The notes under the pieces are model-generated. The model was not told the DNA's origin, ran no database searches, and worked only from the letters and a program-made list of their open reading frames with translations. Source: Rhynchospora pubera (Eukaryota; Streptophyta; Magnoliopsida; Poales; Cyperaceae). Taken from it: a DNA stretch of 64,000 nucleotides. The stretch lies in contig CM051460.1 of NCBI GenBank assembly GCA_028095005.1, positions 62,783,676 to 62,847,675 of the forward strand, read 5' to 3'. The translations under genes and the position numbers were made by a program. Below are positions 1 to 10,800 of this stretch, piece after piece (position 1 is the first letter of the stretch; the number at the start of each line of letters is the position of its first letter).

Positions 1-2517
1 ATTAGGTGTCAAAAGATTAAGTTCTAGTCATGGTAAATGTCCAGTTCCAAAGTTGAAATGGGGTCATTCTGTCCAAAAATGTCAAAATATATTTCAAAAT
101 GTATACAAGCCTATCCTTAGATTTGTTGTTTTTGTCAAAAAAGGGTCCAAAAAAAAAAGGAATTTCTAAAATAATCGAGTTCTTCATGCTTATTGGATTT
201 CAAAACTAAAAGAATAGTTGATTTCTGTGTTTCAAATGCTGAAGGACACTTGAATCCTTACGTACTGTCCAAAATCAGAAGAAGGCTTGGTTATGAGGAG
301 TGTGACATAGATTCCACCCTCACGATATGGTTCAAACCCTGATTTATACAGTATGCTAGTTCTCAAGTTGACTGGAGCAACAAATATAAATAAAATTGAT
401 AAGTTCAGGGTCTAAAGTGAAATACCCTTCTTTTTTATGAATACATAAGTTTGGACTTAATAAAGCAAAAAGCATATCAGTAGTAGAAGTATGTTTGGAT
501 TATGAAAATATACTTGCAAGTCCCCTTCTCAATAGAAAAAGTAGGTCCCTATGTTTAATCATTCTGATTTTAAATTAACACAAAGTCTTGGAACTCATCT
601 TATTTTGTCAATAAAAGCTCTTGTTTCTTTAACAAGTCAAAAACAAAATGATATATTTCTGTCCAAGAAGTCATGTCCTCAAGTTAGTTTTCAAAGTAAT
701 GTTTTGCTAAAAACAACAATGGTACAGTATGTCTATGTTCCTCTCGGTGTCATTATCCCAAAGAAATGTATGTAATAAAATAGTCCTTTCTTCATTTCTG
801 TCCAGGAGTGGGTATAATGCTAAAATTCACATTCTCAAAGTAAAGCCTATGATTCATATAGTAAAAAGTGAGTATTCTGAATTTCTAAAAAAAAATTTTA
901 ATTAGTTGTTTCTTAAGTCAGGATTCAATGTCATGCACATTAGGGAAAATGGTGGCATAATGGTTCTGCATTTAAGCATAAAGAAAATTAAATTAAGCAA
1001 TAAAAGTGAAGTCAGTAGACCTCAAGGTTTGTCTTATTGTCCCTGCATAACCAGCATATCATGTTTCTTGGTTCATAATCATCAAAAAGAAATGTGTGTG
1101 AAATGGCACCCTCAAAGGTCAGAAAGTTAAGGTGTTTGAGTCCAAATCATTTAGTATTAATGTTTACTCAGGTTCACCCTCAAATTTGTGTGGTTACAAG
1201 GTGATCAAATATGAAGTAGTTTTCTTTTTCATGTGAAACCATGCTTACATGAGAAAGAAAGAAGTAAATTGGCTCCAGTGTGAAAATGACACATAAAAAA
1301 AAAAAATTAAAAAAAAAAAACAATCAGGTTGTGTTAAAAGGATGATTCTAAAGGAAATAATGGTAAAAATACTCAAATTGAGAATGTGTTGTGAAATGGA
1401 GAAATGTCAGGGACTAGTGTGAATAAGATAGTCTCATTTACTTGTCATTGGCCAGTGGTAACAAAAGTTAGTAACACCAACCCAAATTTTGATTCAATTG
1501 CCTAAACAAGTAGGTGCCAGATATTAATTTGAAGTCCCAAGTCACATATGGTCAGTAAATGAAATAGAGATAAAATTAAGCACTTAACATCTAAACACTG
1601 ATTACTTTGATTGATGTAATGGATAAAAATGTGCAAAGGGGACGAGAAGGATATACTTAAAGGTGAATTACATGCCCAAATTGCATTTCACTTCGCAAGC
1701 TTGTCAGGCCAAAGTGAACTCAAGAGTATGATGTTTCAAAATTGGAAAGAGGTTTATAAAATTGAACTTACAAACAACTCGAAAGTGTTCTTGAGATGTC
1801 CTACAATTCCCCTGCAAAGCCAATCCCTTTTCTACTCTCTGACAGCCCGCTACCACAGTCATGGTTACAAGCCTAAATCAAGTTGGAGCTGTAGCACGCC
1901 CTACCGTCGGGAGTGTCCCAAATTCTTGGCAGAAGAGGCTTCAGGGAATAACAACAGCGCCTCACGACTCGTTCGAAATCGACGCAACCTCCGGAAATCA
2001 TTGGTGGCAGCCTCAATGGAGACGTCCAGTCCAACGGAAAAGTCCCAGGAGCATGGCCGAAGGAGTGGGAGGGAAACGAGTCTGACTCCTGCGTAGGTCT
2101 GGCGCACCTGAGAGGCGATGTCGACGTGCGAAGCCAACGGATCGATCCTGAACCCAACCTCGACCCATTCGGCGCACGAACGCAGGCGTGAACCAAGTGG
2201 CTCGATCAAACCCCAATCTTCAGCGTTCCCCACAGATCTTCAGTGACGCCCAGCATGAAACGAATCTCTGACGAACACAACACACACGACGATTCACAGC
2301 CAATCAGAAAATTTTGCAAAGCAGGAAACTTCAAAAATGCATTAAAAATAGCTGGATTATCAGAAAAATTCCCATAAAATGTCAAAATGTCAAGAAAAAT
2401 ATGAGGAATATTTCGATGTGTTATGTTATGCTAAAACACCAAAGTACAAAATGTTTTAAAATTAATAGGTTTAAGGGATAACCATAAGTAAAAAAAAAAA
2501 AGAAGAATAATCATTTT

Positions 2518-2608
2518 GAACATTTTACGTTCTGGACAGCAGGTACATTCGAACATTTTATGTTCCGGACAGCAGGTACATTTGACATTCCTTGTTCTGA
2601 ACAGCAAG
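2518..2608 (+). repeat. 33-bp tandem repeat in the LTR
   Basis: Two good copies and one degenerate copy of a 33-bp unit containing GGACAGCAGGTACATT begin at 2518, 2551 and 2584. The same array is in the 3' LTR at about 29577-29668. Confidence 0.8.
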
Positions 2609-2689
2609 ATATTAAAATTTGCAAACAAAATTGAAATCACCAAAAAAAAAAAAAGAGAAATAGGAATTTAAAAGTACAAATTTAAAAGT

Positions 2690-3070
2690 CCAAACTCAAA
2701 ATCTCAACTAAATACCGAAAACCTAAAACTCAGAGGGCACAACTAAAAGTCCAAAATCCAGAATGCCGAAAGGCAAAACTTCAAACTTTAAACCAAACCC
2801 GGAAATGTCAAGAACTAAAGTTAAACTCAAAGGTTAAAATCCAAAAATGCTAATTCAAGAGTGCAAGTTTAAAAGTCTAAACTCAAAAAATCCTAAAGTG
2901 AAAATTAAAAGCCCAAACCTGAAAATGACACAAAGTCAAAAGTGATACAAAGTCTAAATGACACAAAATCTAAAAGTGACACAAAAGTCAAAATGGCACA
3001 AAGCCTAGAAATGACCCAAAAGACATAAAGTCTAAAGTGACATAAAGTCTTAAGAGTCAAAAGTTCGTCC
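2690..3070 (+). repeat. Low-complexity AAAGTC/ACAAAGTCTAAA repeats in the LTR
   Basis: A G-poor stretch built of degenerate units of roughly 15-20 bases such as GACACAAAGTC and AAAGTCTAAA. It is copied in the 3' LTR. No ORF of interest is present. Confidence 0.7.
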
Positions 3071-3122
3071 CTTCAAGACTGCATCGCGTTTCGCCCTGAA
3101 GGAGACACCCTCCCGATGTTCA

Positions 3123-3590
3123 GATTGAAAAGAAAAAGAGAAAAGTCAATTCTGAATTATCATCCAAGTTCATGTCAAGAGAAGGCATAGCGCATCTGTA
3201 CTCGCGACTTGAACGAAAATCTCAAAAATCCCTAAGTTCCCCAAACGATTGAGAACTGACCTAGAATACCCTATTTTCTAGCGTTGGACTCAAATCTAAC
3301 AGCCCGTTTCTACAAGTTCACAGCATGTTTGACCAGAAGCAGACTGAAATCTGATGCCCAAGTGACCAGGAGAAAAGTCAGTCAGTGGCCATCATCCAAG
3401 TTCATGTCAAGAGAAGGCATAACGCATCTGTACTCAAGACTTGAACGAAATCCCAAAACCTCTAAATCCCCAAACGATTGAGGATTGATCTAGGATACTA
3501 AATTTCCTAGTGTCGAACTCAAAATTCTCTGTAACAGCACTAAACCCGACACAGTAAAGTAAAAACAACCTAAATGTCTTAAAATGGGAA
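3123..3590 (+). repeat. Imperfect 232-bp tandem duplication in the LTR
   Basis: The motif CATCCAAGTTCATGTCAAGA starts at 3161 and again at 3393. The following about 150 bases, including CCCCAAACGATTGAG, are also repeated with scattered changes. The same duplication is in the 3' LTR (about 30182-30649), so it predates this insertion. Confidence 0.85.
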
Positions 3591-4011
3591 ACTAAAGAAT
3601 TAAATCGCATCATCCATGTTTGCATGGTTTTGTTAAAATAGCTGCCCTTCTGCAATGCTTTTCACCCCGAAACTCCCTATCAAGACACAATCCTTTTATT
3701 AAAATGGACTTCATCCACTTACTGCATTTGAACTTTGATTATCCCGATCTAGAGGTACTCTTGGCTCAGGCCGTAACTGAGTCCGGAGGTAATTAACAGT
3801 AGGGGCTTGCGCCTACTGGAAAAAAAGGACCTACGACAAACAATCAACTCTCGAGGTACTTAGAACCGCATTAGTGCCCTTCATTCATTTGGAATGGGCA
3901 GTGACGACGGGTCTCAAGATGCTCGAGGGGTATCTGATCCGCATTTTCTTCGCCCCATAGAAGACTATCTGATCTTCCATGGTCGGACTGGAAAAAGTGC
4001 GAGACAGGTTC

Positions 4012-4029
4012 TGGCACGCCCGGTGGGAC
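4012..4029 (+). other. Primer binding site (PBS)
   Basis: TGGCACGCCCGGTGGGAC lies five bases after the LTR terminus CA. It starts with TGG, the complement of a tRNA CCA end, and its complement has the layout of a T-stem followed by an acceptor stem. Ogre elements are reported to use tRNA-Arg, and the sequence is compatible with that, but I could not match the tRNA. Confidence 0.85.
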
Positions 4030-4148
4030 ATTTTTCCCCTCTCATCAGGGCATAATCAAAGTTTAAATGTATAGGTGGCATTAAGTCCATAATGTTCGAA
4101 AAGAAATATACTAATGATTGACTCTGAGTTCTCTCCATTGCAGGAATC
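4030..4148 (+). promoter_or_regulatory. Leader between PBS and gag with a strong candidate splice acceptor
   Basis: The bases up to 4143 (TTCTCTCCATTGCAG) form a pyrimidine-rich 3' splice site six bases before the gag ATG at 4149. A short upstream ORF starts near 4091 and ends before the acceptor. The matching donor could be the CAAG/GTAATAG site seen at 26679/26680 in the 3' LTR, whose 5' LTR counterpart lies outside the window. Splicing would remove the very long leader. This is inference. Confidence 0.45.
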
Positions 4149-7100
4149 ATGTTTACCTGGAGTCAAATCGTGAAAGGCGAGCGTCTCCGCCACAGGAAGG
4201 CAGCAGCGACCGGGACTCTCTATGTGCCTGTTCAAGCTGTCGTGCAAATCTCTCCCGTGATGCTTGCTGGTGAAGCATCAGTGAAAGTCTCTGGAAAGCC
4301 CGCCCTTAGCACCAAAAAGGGTCGGGCGGCAAACACCCACATCAAGGGGGCGACAGCCCCGAAACTCAAAAAGGAAAAGAGGACTAGGATCTCGAGGGCC
4401 CAAGCTCTCCACCTGGTCCAACAACCCGATACCATCACTGATCTGTCCCTCAGCAACACCTTCGCCCCCCTACATGTGCTCAAAAAGGGAGGTGAGGCGA
4501 TGCGCCTCAGAGAGGATTGGGAGCTCCCTATGTATGCCCCCGTCTCGGAAACAGAGAAAGTGACCCACCCAAAACACCAGGCAGTGGAGGCCATTCATGC
4601 GGCCTTCAAGATTGTCAAAAGATCCCGCAAGTCCCGCAGGATCGTCACTGCGATCCCTGCCAACCCCAACAAGCCGTCCATCAAGGACAGGCTTAAGTTC
4701 CCGGCGCACCAGAGGCTCCGCTTTCCTTATCGCGAAGACAACCGAGAGGGAGACGCGGACTATAGTGCGTCAGAAAAAAGGACTGTGGCTCACCCACCTT
4801 CAGTCTTTGACCGGCTTACCTTTCCATCACTCCAGCCCAACGCCCGCTCTATGAAGGCCAAAGGGAAAGTGAAACAGGTTTGGAGGCCCAAGCAACCGGA
4901 ACCCATCCCCGCTCCCAAGCAAAATACAGGGGGCACCAAGCGATGGGTACCAAAAGGAAAGGACACCTCTCTGGCTAGCCAGGTGGCGAGTCAGATGATG
5001 AAAAATAAAACCAAAAAGAAATATATGATGAGAAAAAGGTGGAACGCTGGTTCTGCCTCGACATATCGTGTGTCAATTGATGACGATGAGGATGATGATG
5101 AGGATGACAATGAGGAAACGGCGGAAGTCCGTATGGTCGGAACAGGTTCCCAGGAACCGCCTCACTCCGAAAGTGTCCCCGTGGAAACACGAGGACAGAA
5201 AGGAAAAGCTTCAGCGTCTAAACCTCCCAAACGGGTAGGCCGGCCCAGGAACCGCAGCCCGATAGTGGAGGAAATTGTCCAACAAACCACTGATAACATC
5301 GCAAGTGATGAAGAGGATCCAAATCCGGACCATGGAAGTTCGTCTGAAGATGTTGATGAGGAAATTGAAATCCTCGAGGAAATATCTGATGAGATGGCCC
5401 AGCTTCGCAAGGAGCTGGAAGAGAAAACCAAACAACTTGAGCAACTCCAAGCGGAGAATGCTCGGGTAACCGCGGCATGCGCGGAAGTCCAGAAACACAT
5501 GGCCAAAAAGGGGGCACGCCCGAGCTATGCTGTTTCAAACAATGACGTGCCAAAATCAACCGAAACCCAAGGAATGGCTTCTAAGCCAAAATCCAAAAAC
5601 AAAAAGAAAACCAAGAAATCCCACTCTAAAATAGTGCGGGAAAAGGATAGCAGCTCCAGTGAAACCTCTGAAGAAGAGTTGCTTGAAAGAAAGGAAACCA
5701 ATATCATTGACCCTGAGGCCATAATGGAGAAAATGCAAAGGGCCATGGATCAAAAACTGCAATCTCTCGGGATTGGGGGCACTCAACTGCCCGTCAATTT
5801 CACAGGTCGGCCTTACCCCGCAAGGTTTGACCAGCTGGATTACCCGAAGGGCCATATAGTGCCGAAATTCAAGGTGTTTGATGGGGTCGAAAACAAAATC
5901 ACCCCGAGTCAACATCTGTCACACTTTATAACCTCCTGTGGAAATACTGCTCGAAGGGAGGAATGGCTACTAAGGCAATTTTTCCAAAGTCTGTCTGGGG
6001 TAGCATTCGACTGGTATGCCTCTCTTGAGGCAGATAGCATCAAAAGCTGGAAAGAAATGGCAAATGCCTTTTGCGCAAGGTTCAGGACGACCCCGCATCG
6101 GGTCTCTGTTACCAATCTAGTCAACGCCAGACAAAAACAAGGCGAGTCTGTCTCTGACTACGTGTCAAGGTGGGAAACCATGTACACAGGATGCCAGTCC
6201 AACATAAGTGAATCGGAGGCGGTGCGTATGCTTCTGAACAGCATCCATGCACCGATGAAAGTATGGATGGTGGGACACAATGTCACCACCTTCGAACATT
6301 TGGTAACCATGGTTGCTCGATATGAGGAAGTGGAACCTGAAATGAACCAGCTATACTATTCCACCAAAGAAAAAGATAAAGAAAGGGGAAAGAAGCTGGA
6401 AATCAAAACAACAAAGGCAGTCAAAGCCATCACTAACCAGGCTGAAGGCACTGGTAGTGCCCAATGGGGAAAGACTGGCAAAACGAAGGACGGAAGTCCA
6501 CAGTCCAGGGCTCAAAGGCCAACACTCAGGGAGCTGAAAAGCAAACCTTACTCATTCAAAAAGGAGAAAACTCTGAAGCTGTTCAAGCAAGCCATGGAGG
6601 TTCTCGAGGTTCGATTGCCCCAATGCAAAAGGCCCGAAGAAGAGGACAAAGTAAACCACCCTAACTACTGTGTGTTTCACAGAGTTTTGGGTCATAACAT
6701 AGAGGATTGCTATGTCTTTAAGGATTGGCTCGAACAGAAAATCCAAGAAGGAGCAATCTCCCTCCATGATGATGCTAGGCAGGAACCGGCTCCTCATGCC
6801 ATCTCAAATGGAGCCCCAAGTGCCAGCTCTCGTCGTGTCTCGGTCACTACTGACGGAAAACCGCCCACGACATGGAGCGTATATTTGAACAAAAACACCA
6901 GAAAGAAGTTGAGAGCCTTGCAGGCCGAACCTCAACTCAAATGGAAAAGCCCTATCATGCCAGTAGTCCCAAAGAGGCTCAAACCAATGAAAACACAACC
7001 GAAACCAATGACCCGTAACGCAACAACGGGTAATGTGAGATCTAGACAGGCGTTCTGGAGGAAAACCTCTCCCGAAACCGTCGAAGATCCCTATGTTCAA

Positions 7101-7838
7101 GAAAAACCAACACAAACAACCCTCGCTGATTTCATCTCCCCCAAAGTCGCTGCTCAAATTAGCGGACAAGTGTGGCAGGAGTTGAAAGGCGAAGGAAAAG
7201 AAAAGAAAGAAGAGGAGTTCTGGACGGCAGCGTGCCACCATGTCTCAGGTAACGAGGAAGAGTATGAAGAATCCTCTAACCAACAGGAGCCGGCACAAGC
7301 AGACACCAGACCCTCCAAAACCTCAACAACAAATGAACAAAACCCTACTGAGTCGTCATCCAGCTCAGTCCCAACCCAACATGCCTGGTCGACGGTCACT
7401 GTTCAACCTATGACTCAGTCAGGAAAGAAAAAGAAAGAGATCCTTGAAATAAAGGAATTGGATAAGGCCCTCGTCCGCAAAGGAAAGAAGCCGGACCGAA
7501 TGACCCTACCTTTCAAGATCAATGGCCAAGATCGTAAAGTGTTCGTAGATATTCATGATGAATGTCTAGATTCAGAAGGTATCCCAAGCCTAAAGAATCT
7601 GGGGTTCAACCTTGTCGTACCAAAGAAAAAGGGAGAATCCGGAATTCCACCAGAAACCATTGCAATACTAGCAGAGCATGTGTCTGAATTGATGAAACAA
7701 ACCATTGCTGTGACTAGTTTTGTAAGAAACCAAGTAAACAAAGAGGCTTCCACCTCAACTGATACCCAAGATGCCCAAGATATTCCCGGTTTCACTGACG
7801 AAGAATACGAATGGTCTGATCCAGACCCTCCCAGCTAA
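4149..7838 (+). CDS. gag: Gag polyprotein with long N-terminal extension, 1229 aa
   Basis: This makes the structural protein of the virus-like particle. The ATG follows a candidate splice acceptor. Residues 1-300 are basic, and an Asp/Glu tract sits near residue 310. A predicted coiled coil with regular Leu spacing (LRKELEEKTKQLEQLQAEN) lies at about 400-450. The retrotransposon gag core is at about 555-760; it starts near FDQLDYPKGHIVPKFKVFDG and contains LSGVAFDWYASL. A zinc-knuckle-like CX2HX4HX4C motif lies at residues 841-854 (6669-6710), the spacing usual in Tat elements. The protein is about twice the length of a normal Tat Gag, mostly because of the first 550 residues, which I cannot assign. 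The ORF ends at TAA (7836-7838), and the same frame stays open afterwards into pol. Confidence 0.93.
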   Translation: MFTWSQIVKGERLRHRKAAATGTLYVPVQAVVQISPVMLAGEASVKVSGKPALSTKKGRAANTHIKGATAPKLKKEKRTRISRAQALHLVQQPDTITDLSLSNTFAPLHVLKKGGEAMRLREDWELPMYAPVSETEKVTHPKHQAVEAIHAAFKIVKRSRKSRRIVTAIPANPNKPSIKDRLKFPAHQRLRFPYREDNREGDADYSASEKRTVAHPPSVFDRLTFPSLQPNARSMKAKGKVKQVWRPKQPEPIPAPKQNTGGTKRWVPKGKDTSLASQVASQMMKNKTKKKYMMRKRWNAGSASTYRVSIDDDEDDDEDDNEETAEVRMVGTGSQEPPHSESVPVETRGQKGKASASKPPKRVGRPRNRSPIVEEIVQQTTDNIASDEEDPNPDHGSSSEDVDEEIEILEEISDEMAQLRKELEEKTKQLEQLQAENARVTAACAEVQKHMAKKGARPSYAVSNNDVPKSTETQGMASKPKSKNKKKTKKSHSKIVREKDSSSSETSEEELLERKETNIIDPEAIMEKMQRAMDQKLQSLGIGGTQLPVNFTGRPYPARFDQLDYPKGHIVPKFKVFDGVENKITPSQHLSHFITSCGNTARREEWLLRQFFQSLSGVAFDWYASLEADSIKSWKEMANAFCARFRTTPHRVSVTNLVNARQKQGESVSDYVSRWETMYTGCQSNISESEAVRMLLNSIHAPMKVWMVGHNVTTFEHLVTMVARYEEVEPEMNQLYYSTKEKDKERGKKLEIKTTKAVKAITNQAEGTGSAQWGKTGKTKDGSPQSRAQRPTLRELKSKPYSFKKEKTLKLFKQAMEVLEVRLPQCKRPEEEDKVNHPNYCVFHRVLGHNIEDCYVFKDWLEQKIQEGAISLHDDARQEPAPHAISNGAPSASSRRVSVTTDGKPPTTWSVYLNKNTRKKLRALQAEPQLKWKSPIMPVVPKRLKPMKTQPKPMTRNATTGNVRSRQAFWRKTSPETVEDPYVQEKPTQTTLADFISPKVAAQISGQVWQELKGEGKEKKEEEFWTAACHHVSGNEEEYEESSNQQEPAQADTRPSKTSTTNEQNPTESSSSSVPTQHAWSTVTVQPMTQSGKKKKEILEIKELDKALVRKGKKPDRMTLPFKINGQDRKVFVDIHDECLDSEGIPSLKNLGFNLVVPKKKGESGIPPETIAILAEHVSELMKQTIAVTSFVRNQVNKEASTSTDTQDAQDIPGFTDEEYEWSDPDPPS

Positions 7839-10800
7839 GATGAAAGCTACGATTTTGGTAGCAACTTTGACAGTGATGAGGAAAGAGGAGGTGGTGACTC
7901 TGGTGAAATCTCCTGCAACACCATCTCAACATCGGCAATAGATGCAGACCCGGAGGATAACTTGGGAGGAAAAGAAGAAAAGCTCACTAAAGAAGAGGAA
8001 ACAGAAATGATTGCGCAAATAGAGGAGGCTACACAGGCCATTCTCTCTTCCGCGGTCACAAACCAAAACCCACAAGAAGATGATGATGCCTTCTATGAGG
8101 CGCTGGAGGGATGCCAGCCGGCCAGTTACAGGAGGATAAAAATGTATATGAAAGCAAGGGAACAATGGAGAGACCTCTCTTACTGGTGCGGTCAAACCAA
8201 CCTCCATCCCATCCTGGAGGCAGAAATCGCCTTAAACCCAGCCTGGTGGGTCCAAGAGCTCATACAGGGTGATGATGTAGACCAATTACTAGCGTCATGG
8301 CTGGCAAATAGATTCTGGACCAAAGAAACACCTCTCAACATCTCTAAACAAAAAACCCATGAACTCGCAGAGCACTGCAGATATCTGAGTGATGCCGGGG
8401 AATCAGAAGAAGAAGCCGAGGAAGAAGGCAATGATTCGCTACCACACATCTCTTTCAATGCTGTAGCAGAGTATGTGGACTTCCTGATGCAACTAAAAAT
8501 TCAAGAGCCTGACTTGTTCCAACAGGAATTAAGGGTTGATGAGGAGATAGAAAACATGTCAGACTCGGATACTTATGAGCAACAAATTGAAAATATGGCC
8601 ATAAAGAAAGCCGCGGTGGATACTGTGGTGCAAAATGGATGGGACAAGAAAGACCCAGACCCAAACCACCCTACAGATTTTGAAATCATGCGTGCGCAGT
8701 TGGAAAGCACGGAGGACTCACACCTCTGGGAGAATATCGAGGTCACTGAAACTGACCTCGCGGAATATGAAAACAGCATGGATAACCAAGCCCGCTTCAG
8801 CCAAAATGATCAAACTTTCTTGGCCGAGGAAGACCAGGCTGACGACTTCTCCCAATACTTGAGAAACCTGAGAGTCTCAGACCCGGTCGGCTACCATGGT
8901 GTGCTGAACCCTGAAAATCCTCAACAATACCAGGGATATGAAAGGCAAGCCATAGCCAGGACCGTAAGGGAAATAGTTGATGAGACGGGATGCGAGGAAG
9001 GAGAAATAAGTCCAGAAGCAACCCCACCAAGAACCACTCGACGCCGCAGATCCAGGAGGATCCGGCGTTCTAGGCATACATCAAGCCCCAGGGCCGAGGT
9101 GACATTCCCCACCCAAATAGAAATAGTTGAGACTTCCAACCAAGTCGATACCACTCAGGGTGAGTCATCCCAGCAAGCCCCTGAAGAAGAAGAATACAAT
9201 GAACATGACAGCCTGGTAGAGTGGTATGTGTCTGAGCTCAGGGAACTGAGAATCACAGACCCAAGGGCCTTTCGCCGAGCTACCCACCCCAAAGATCCAG
9301 ATTTTACGGAGGAATTTGAAAGAGAAGCCATAGCAACTGTCCTAAAAGAGGTTAACAAAGACAAAACTCCCCAGTGCTCTGACTCTGAAGATAGCGGAGG
9401 TTCTCCGCGATTCTTCTTCTGCGGAAAAACATCTGATGGAAACGCCCAAAATAGCGAATCCGATAGCGATGAAGAAGAGGCCGAAAGGGAGCCTGAGGTG
9501 GAATCTGACCATGAAGAACCTCAACCAAGCACCCTCCAAGGAAGTTCAATCCTGATGGCATCTGGGTCTGGTCCGCCAGCCGATATAACCTCAGCTTTTG
9601 AAGGGTTGAATATCTCACAAGCAACCAGGATCCTCTCATACATGGAACACCTGAGACGGGAAGACCCTGCATTCCTAAACTTCATAGCTCAGCACGCTGA
9701 GATATTACAACAACCGGGAGCCAGTTACGAAAGGCTCAGGAGAACCCATCCACGGGAAACCGCCCGTTTTCGGGCACAAATAGAAAGATTGTACAAGATC
9801 TCAAATGACATTGACAATGATGGCAGCGATGATGATGGCTCTGATACTGGAAACTGCCGTTACATCAGCGGTTCAGGGTCTGATGATTCTGAATCCGAAA
9901 ATTATGACCACCGTTCCGCCCGAATTGCAGCTTGGACGGATGACGATGAACCTTCCTCAAAACCATGTAGTAAAAGAAGACAACAAGGAAGAAATGCTCG
10001 CATAACCGTCCGGCCTCAACCCGAATGGGATGAAAATGCGCGGCGTGAGCTGGAACAAGCCATCGCTGAGACTGAAGCCATGACAACCAGTGAGCTCATG
10101 AGAGACCTAAGGGTAAACAGTGATGATGATACTTATTGTCCCACCGAGGATGATGAGGAAGAAGTCAAAAGTCCTAAAACTCTTAGAGTATATCAAAGGA
10201 GAAAGAAACCAGCAAATGAGAAGGAAATAATAACCTATCAAAGAAGAAACAAAGGAACCAACAAAGGAAAGAACAAGTTGCTCAGAGGCGAATCCTCTCG
10301 TGATGACGCCACTTGTCATCGAGTTGGCCATCATGATTCCGACAAAGGCGAGTCCTCTGAGGTGCCACAGCCACAGACCGAAGCCACAGAAGAGAATCAA
10401 ACTAACCCAGAGGAAATGGCATATGACTATGAGATCGCGCTAGATCCTGCTGAACAAATGAACCCTGCCGATCTACAGGGACGGCAACCAAGAATGGTAA
10501 ACCTGGATATCCATATTCCTAACATTCCGGGCCAACCTGACCTTACTCTCGAGGAGTTGGGGGAAATAGTGCGGCAAATGGTCAACCAGATCTGGGAGGC
10601 CACGGCCATTGAAGAAGCGGATGGAGAAAATGAGCCCGCTGAACCAGAAATAGAGGAAAATGCCGGCACTGAACGGGGGGCAGCTGCCACCTCTACTGAA
10701 GACCAAGCTGAAAATATCGCCCCTTCAAATCAAAACCAAGAAGAAAACCAAAACCAAAGCTCCGAATTATGCCAAGGTACTTCTGAAAATTGTCGGACAA

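Larger units (their letters stand above)
1..4006 (+). repeat. 5' LTR, 3' part only (R/U5)
   Basis: This stretch is repeated at 27063-31065. The length offset falls from 27062 to 27059 through three single-A deletions in poly-A runs (near 1310, 2490 and 2645). It ends in GAGACA directly before the primer binding site, giving the CA terminus expected of an LTR. It has many short ORFs (for example 1629-2096 and 551-775), but these are simply identical in both LTRs and resemble no protein I know. Because the inferred LTR starts at 24238 in the 3' copy, about 2.8 kb of this LTR lies to the left of the window. Confidence 0.95.

Noticed and set aside
551..2233. Short ORFs inside the LTR (74, 155, 107 and 110 codons)
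   Set aside because: They are duplicated only because the LTR is duplicated, overlap on both strands, and resemble no family.
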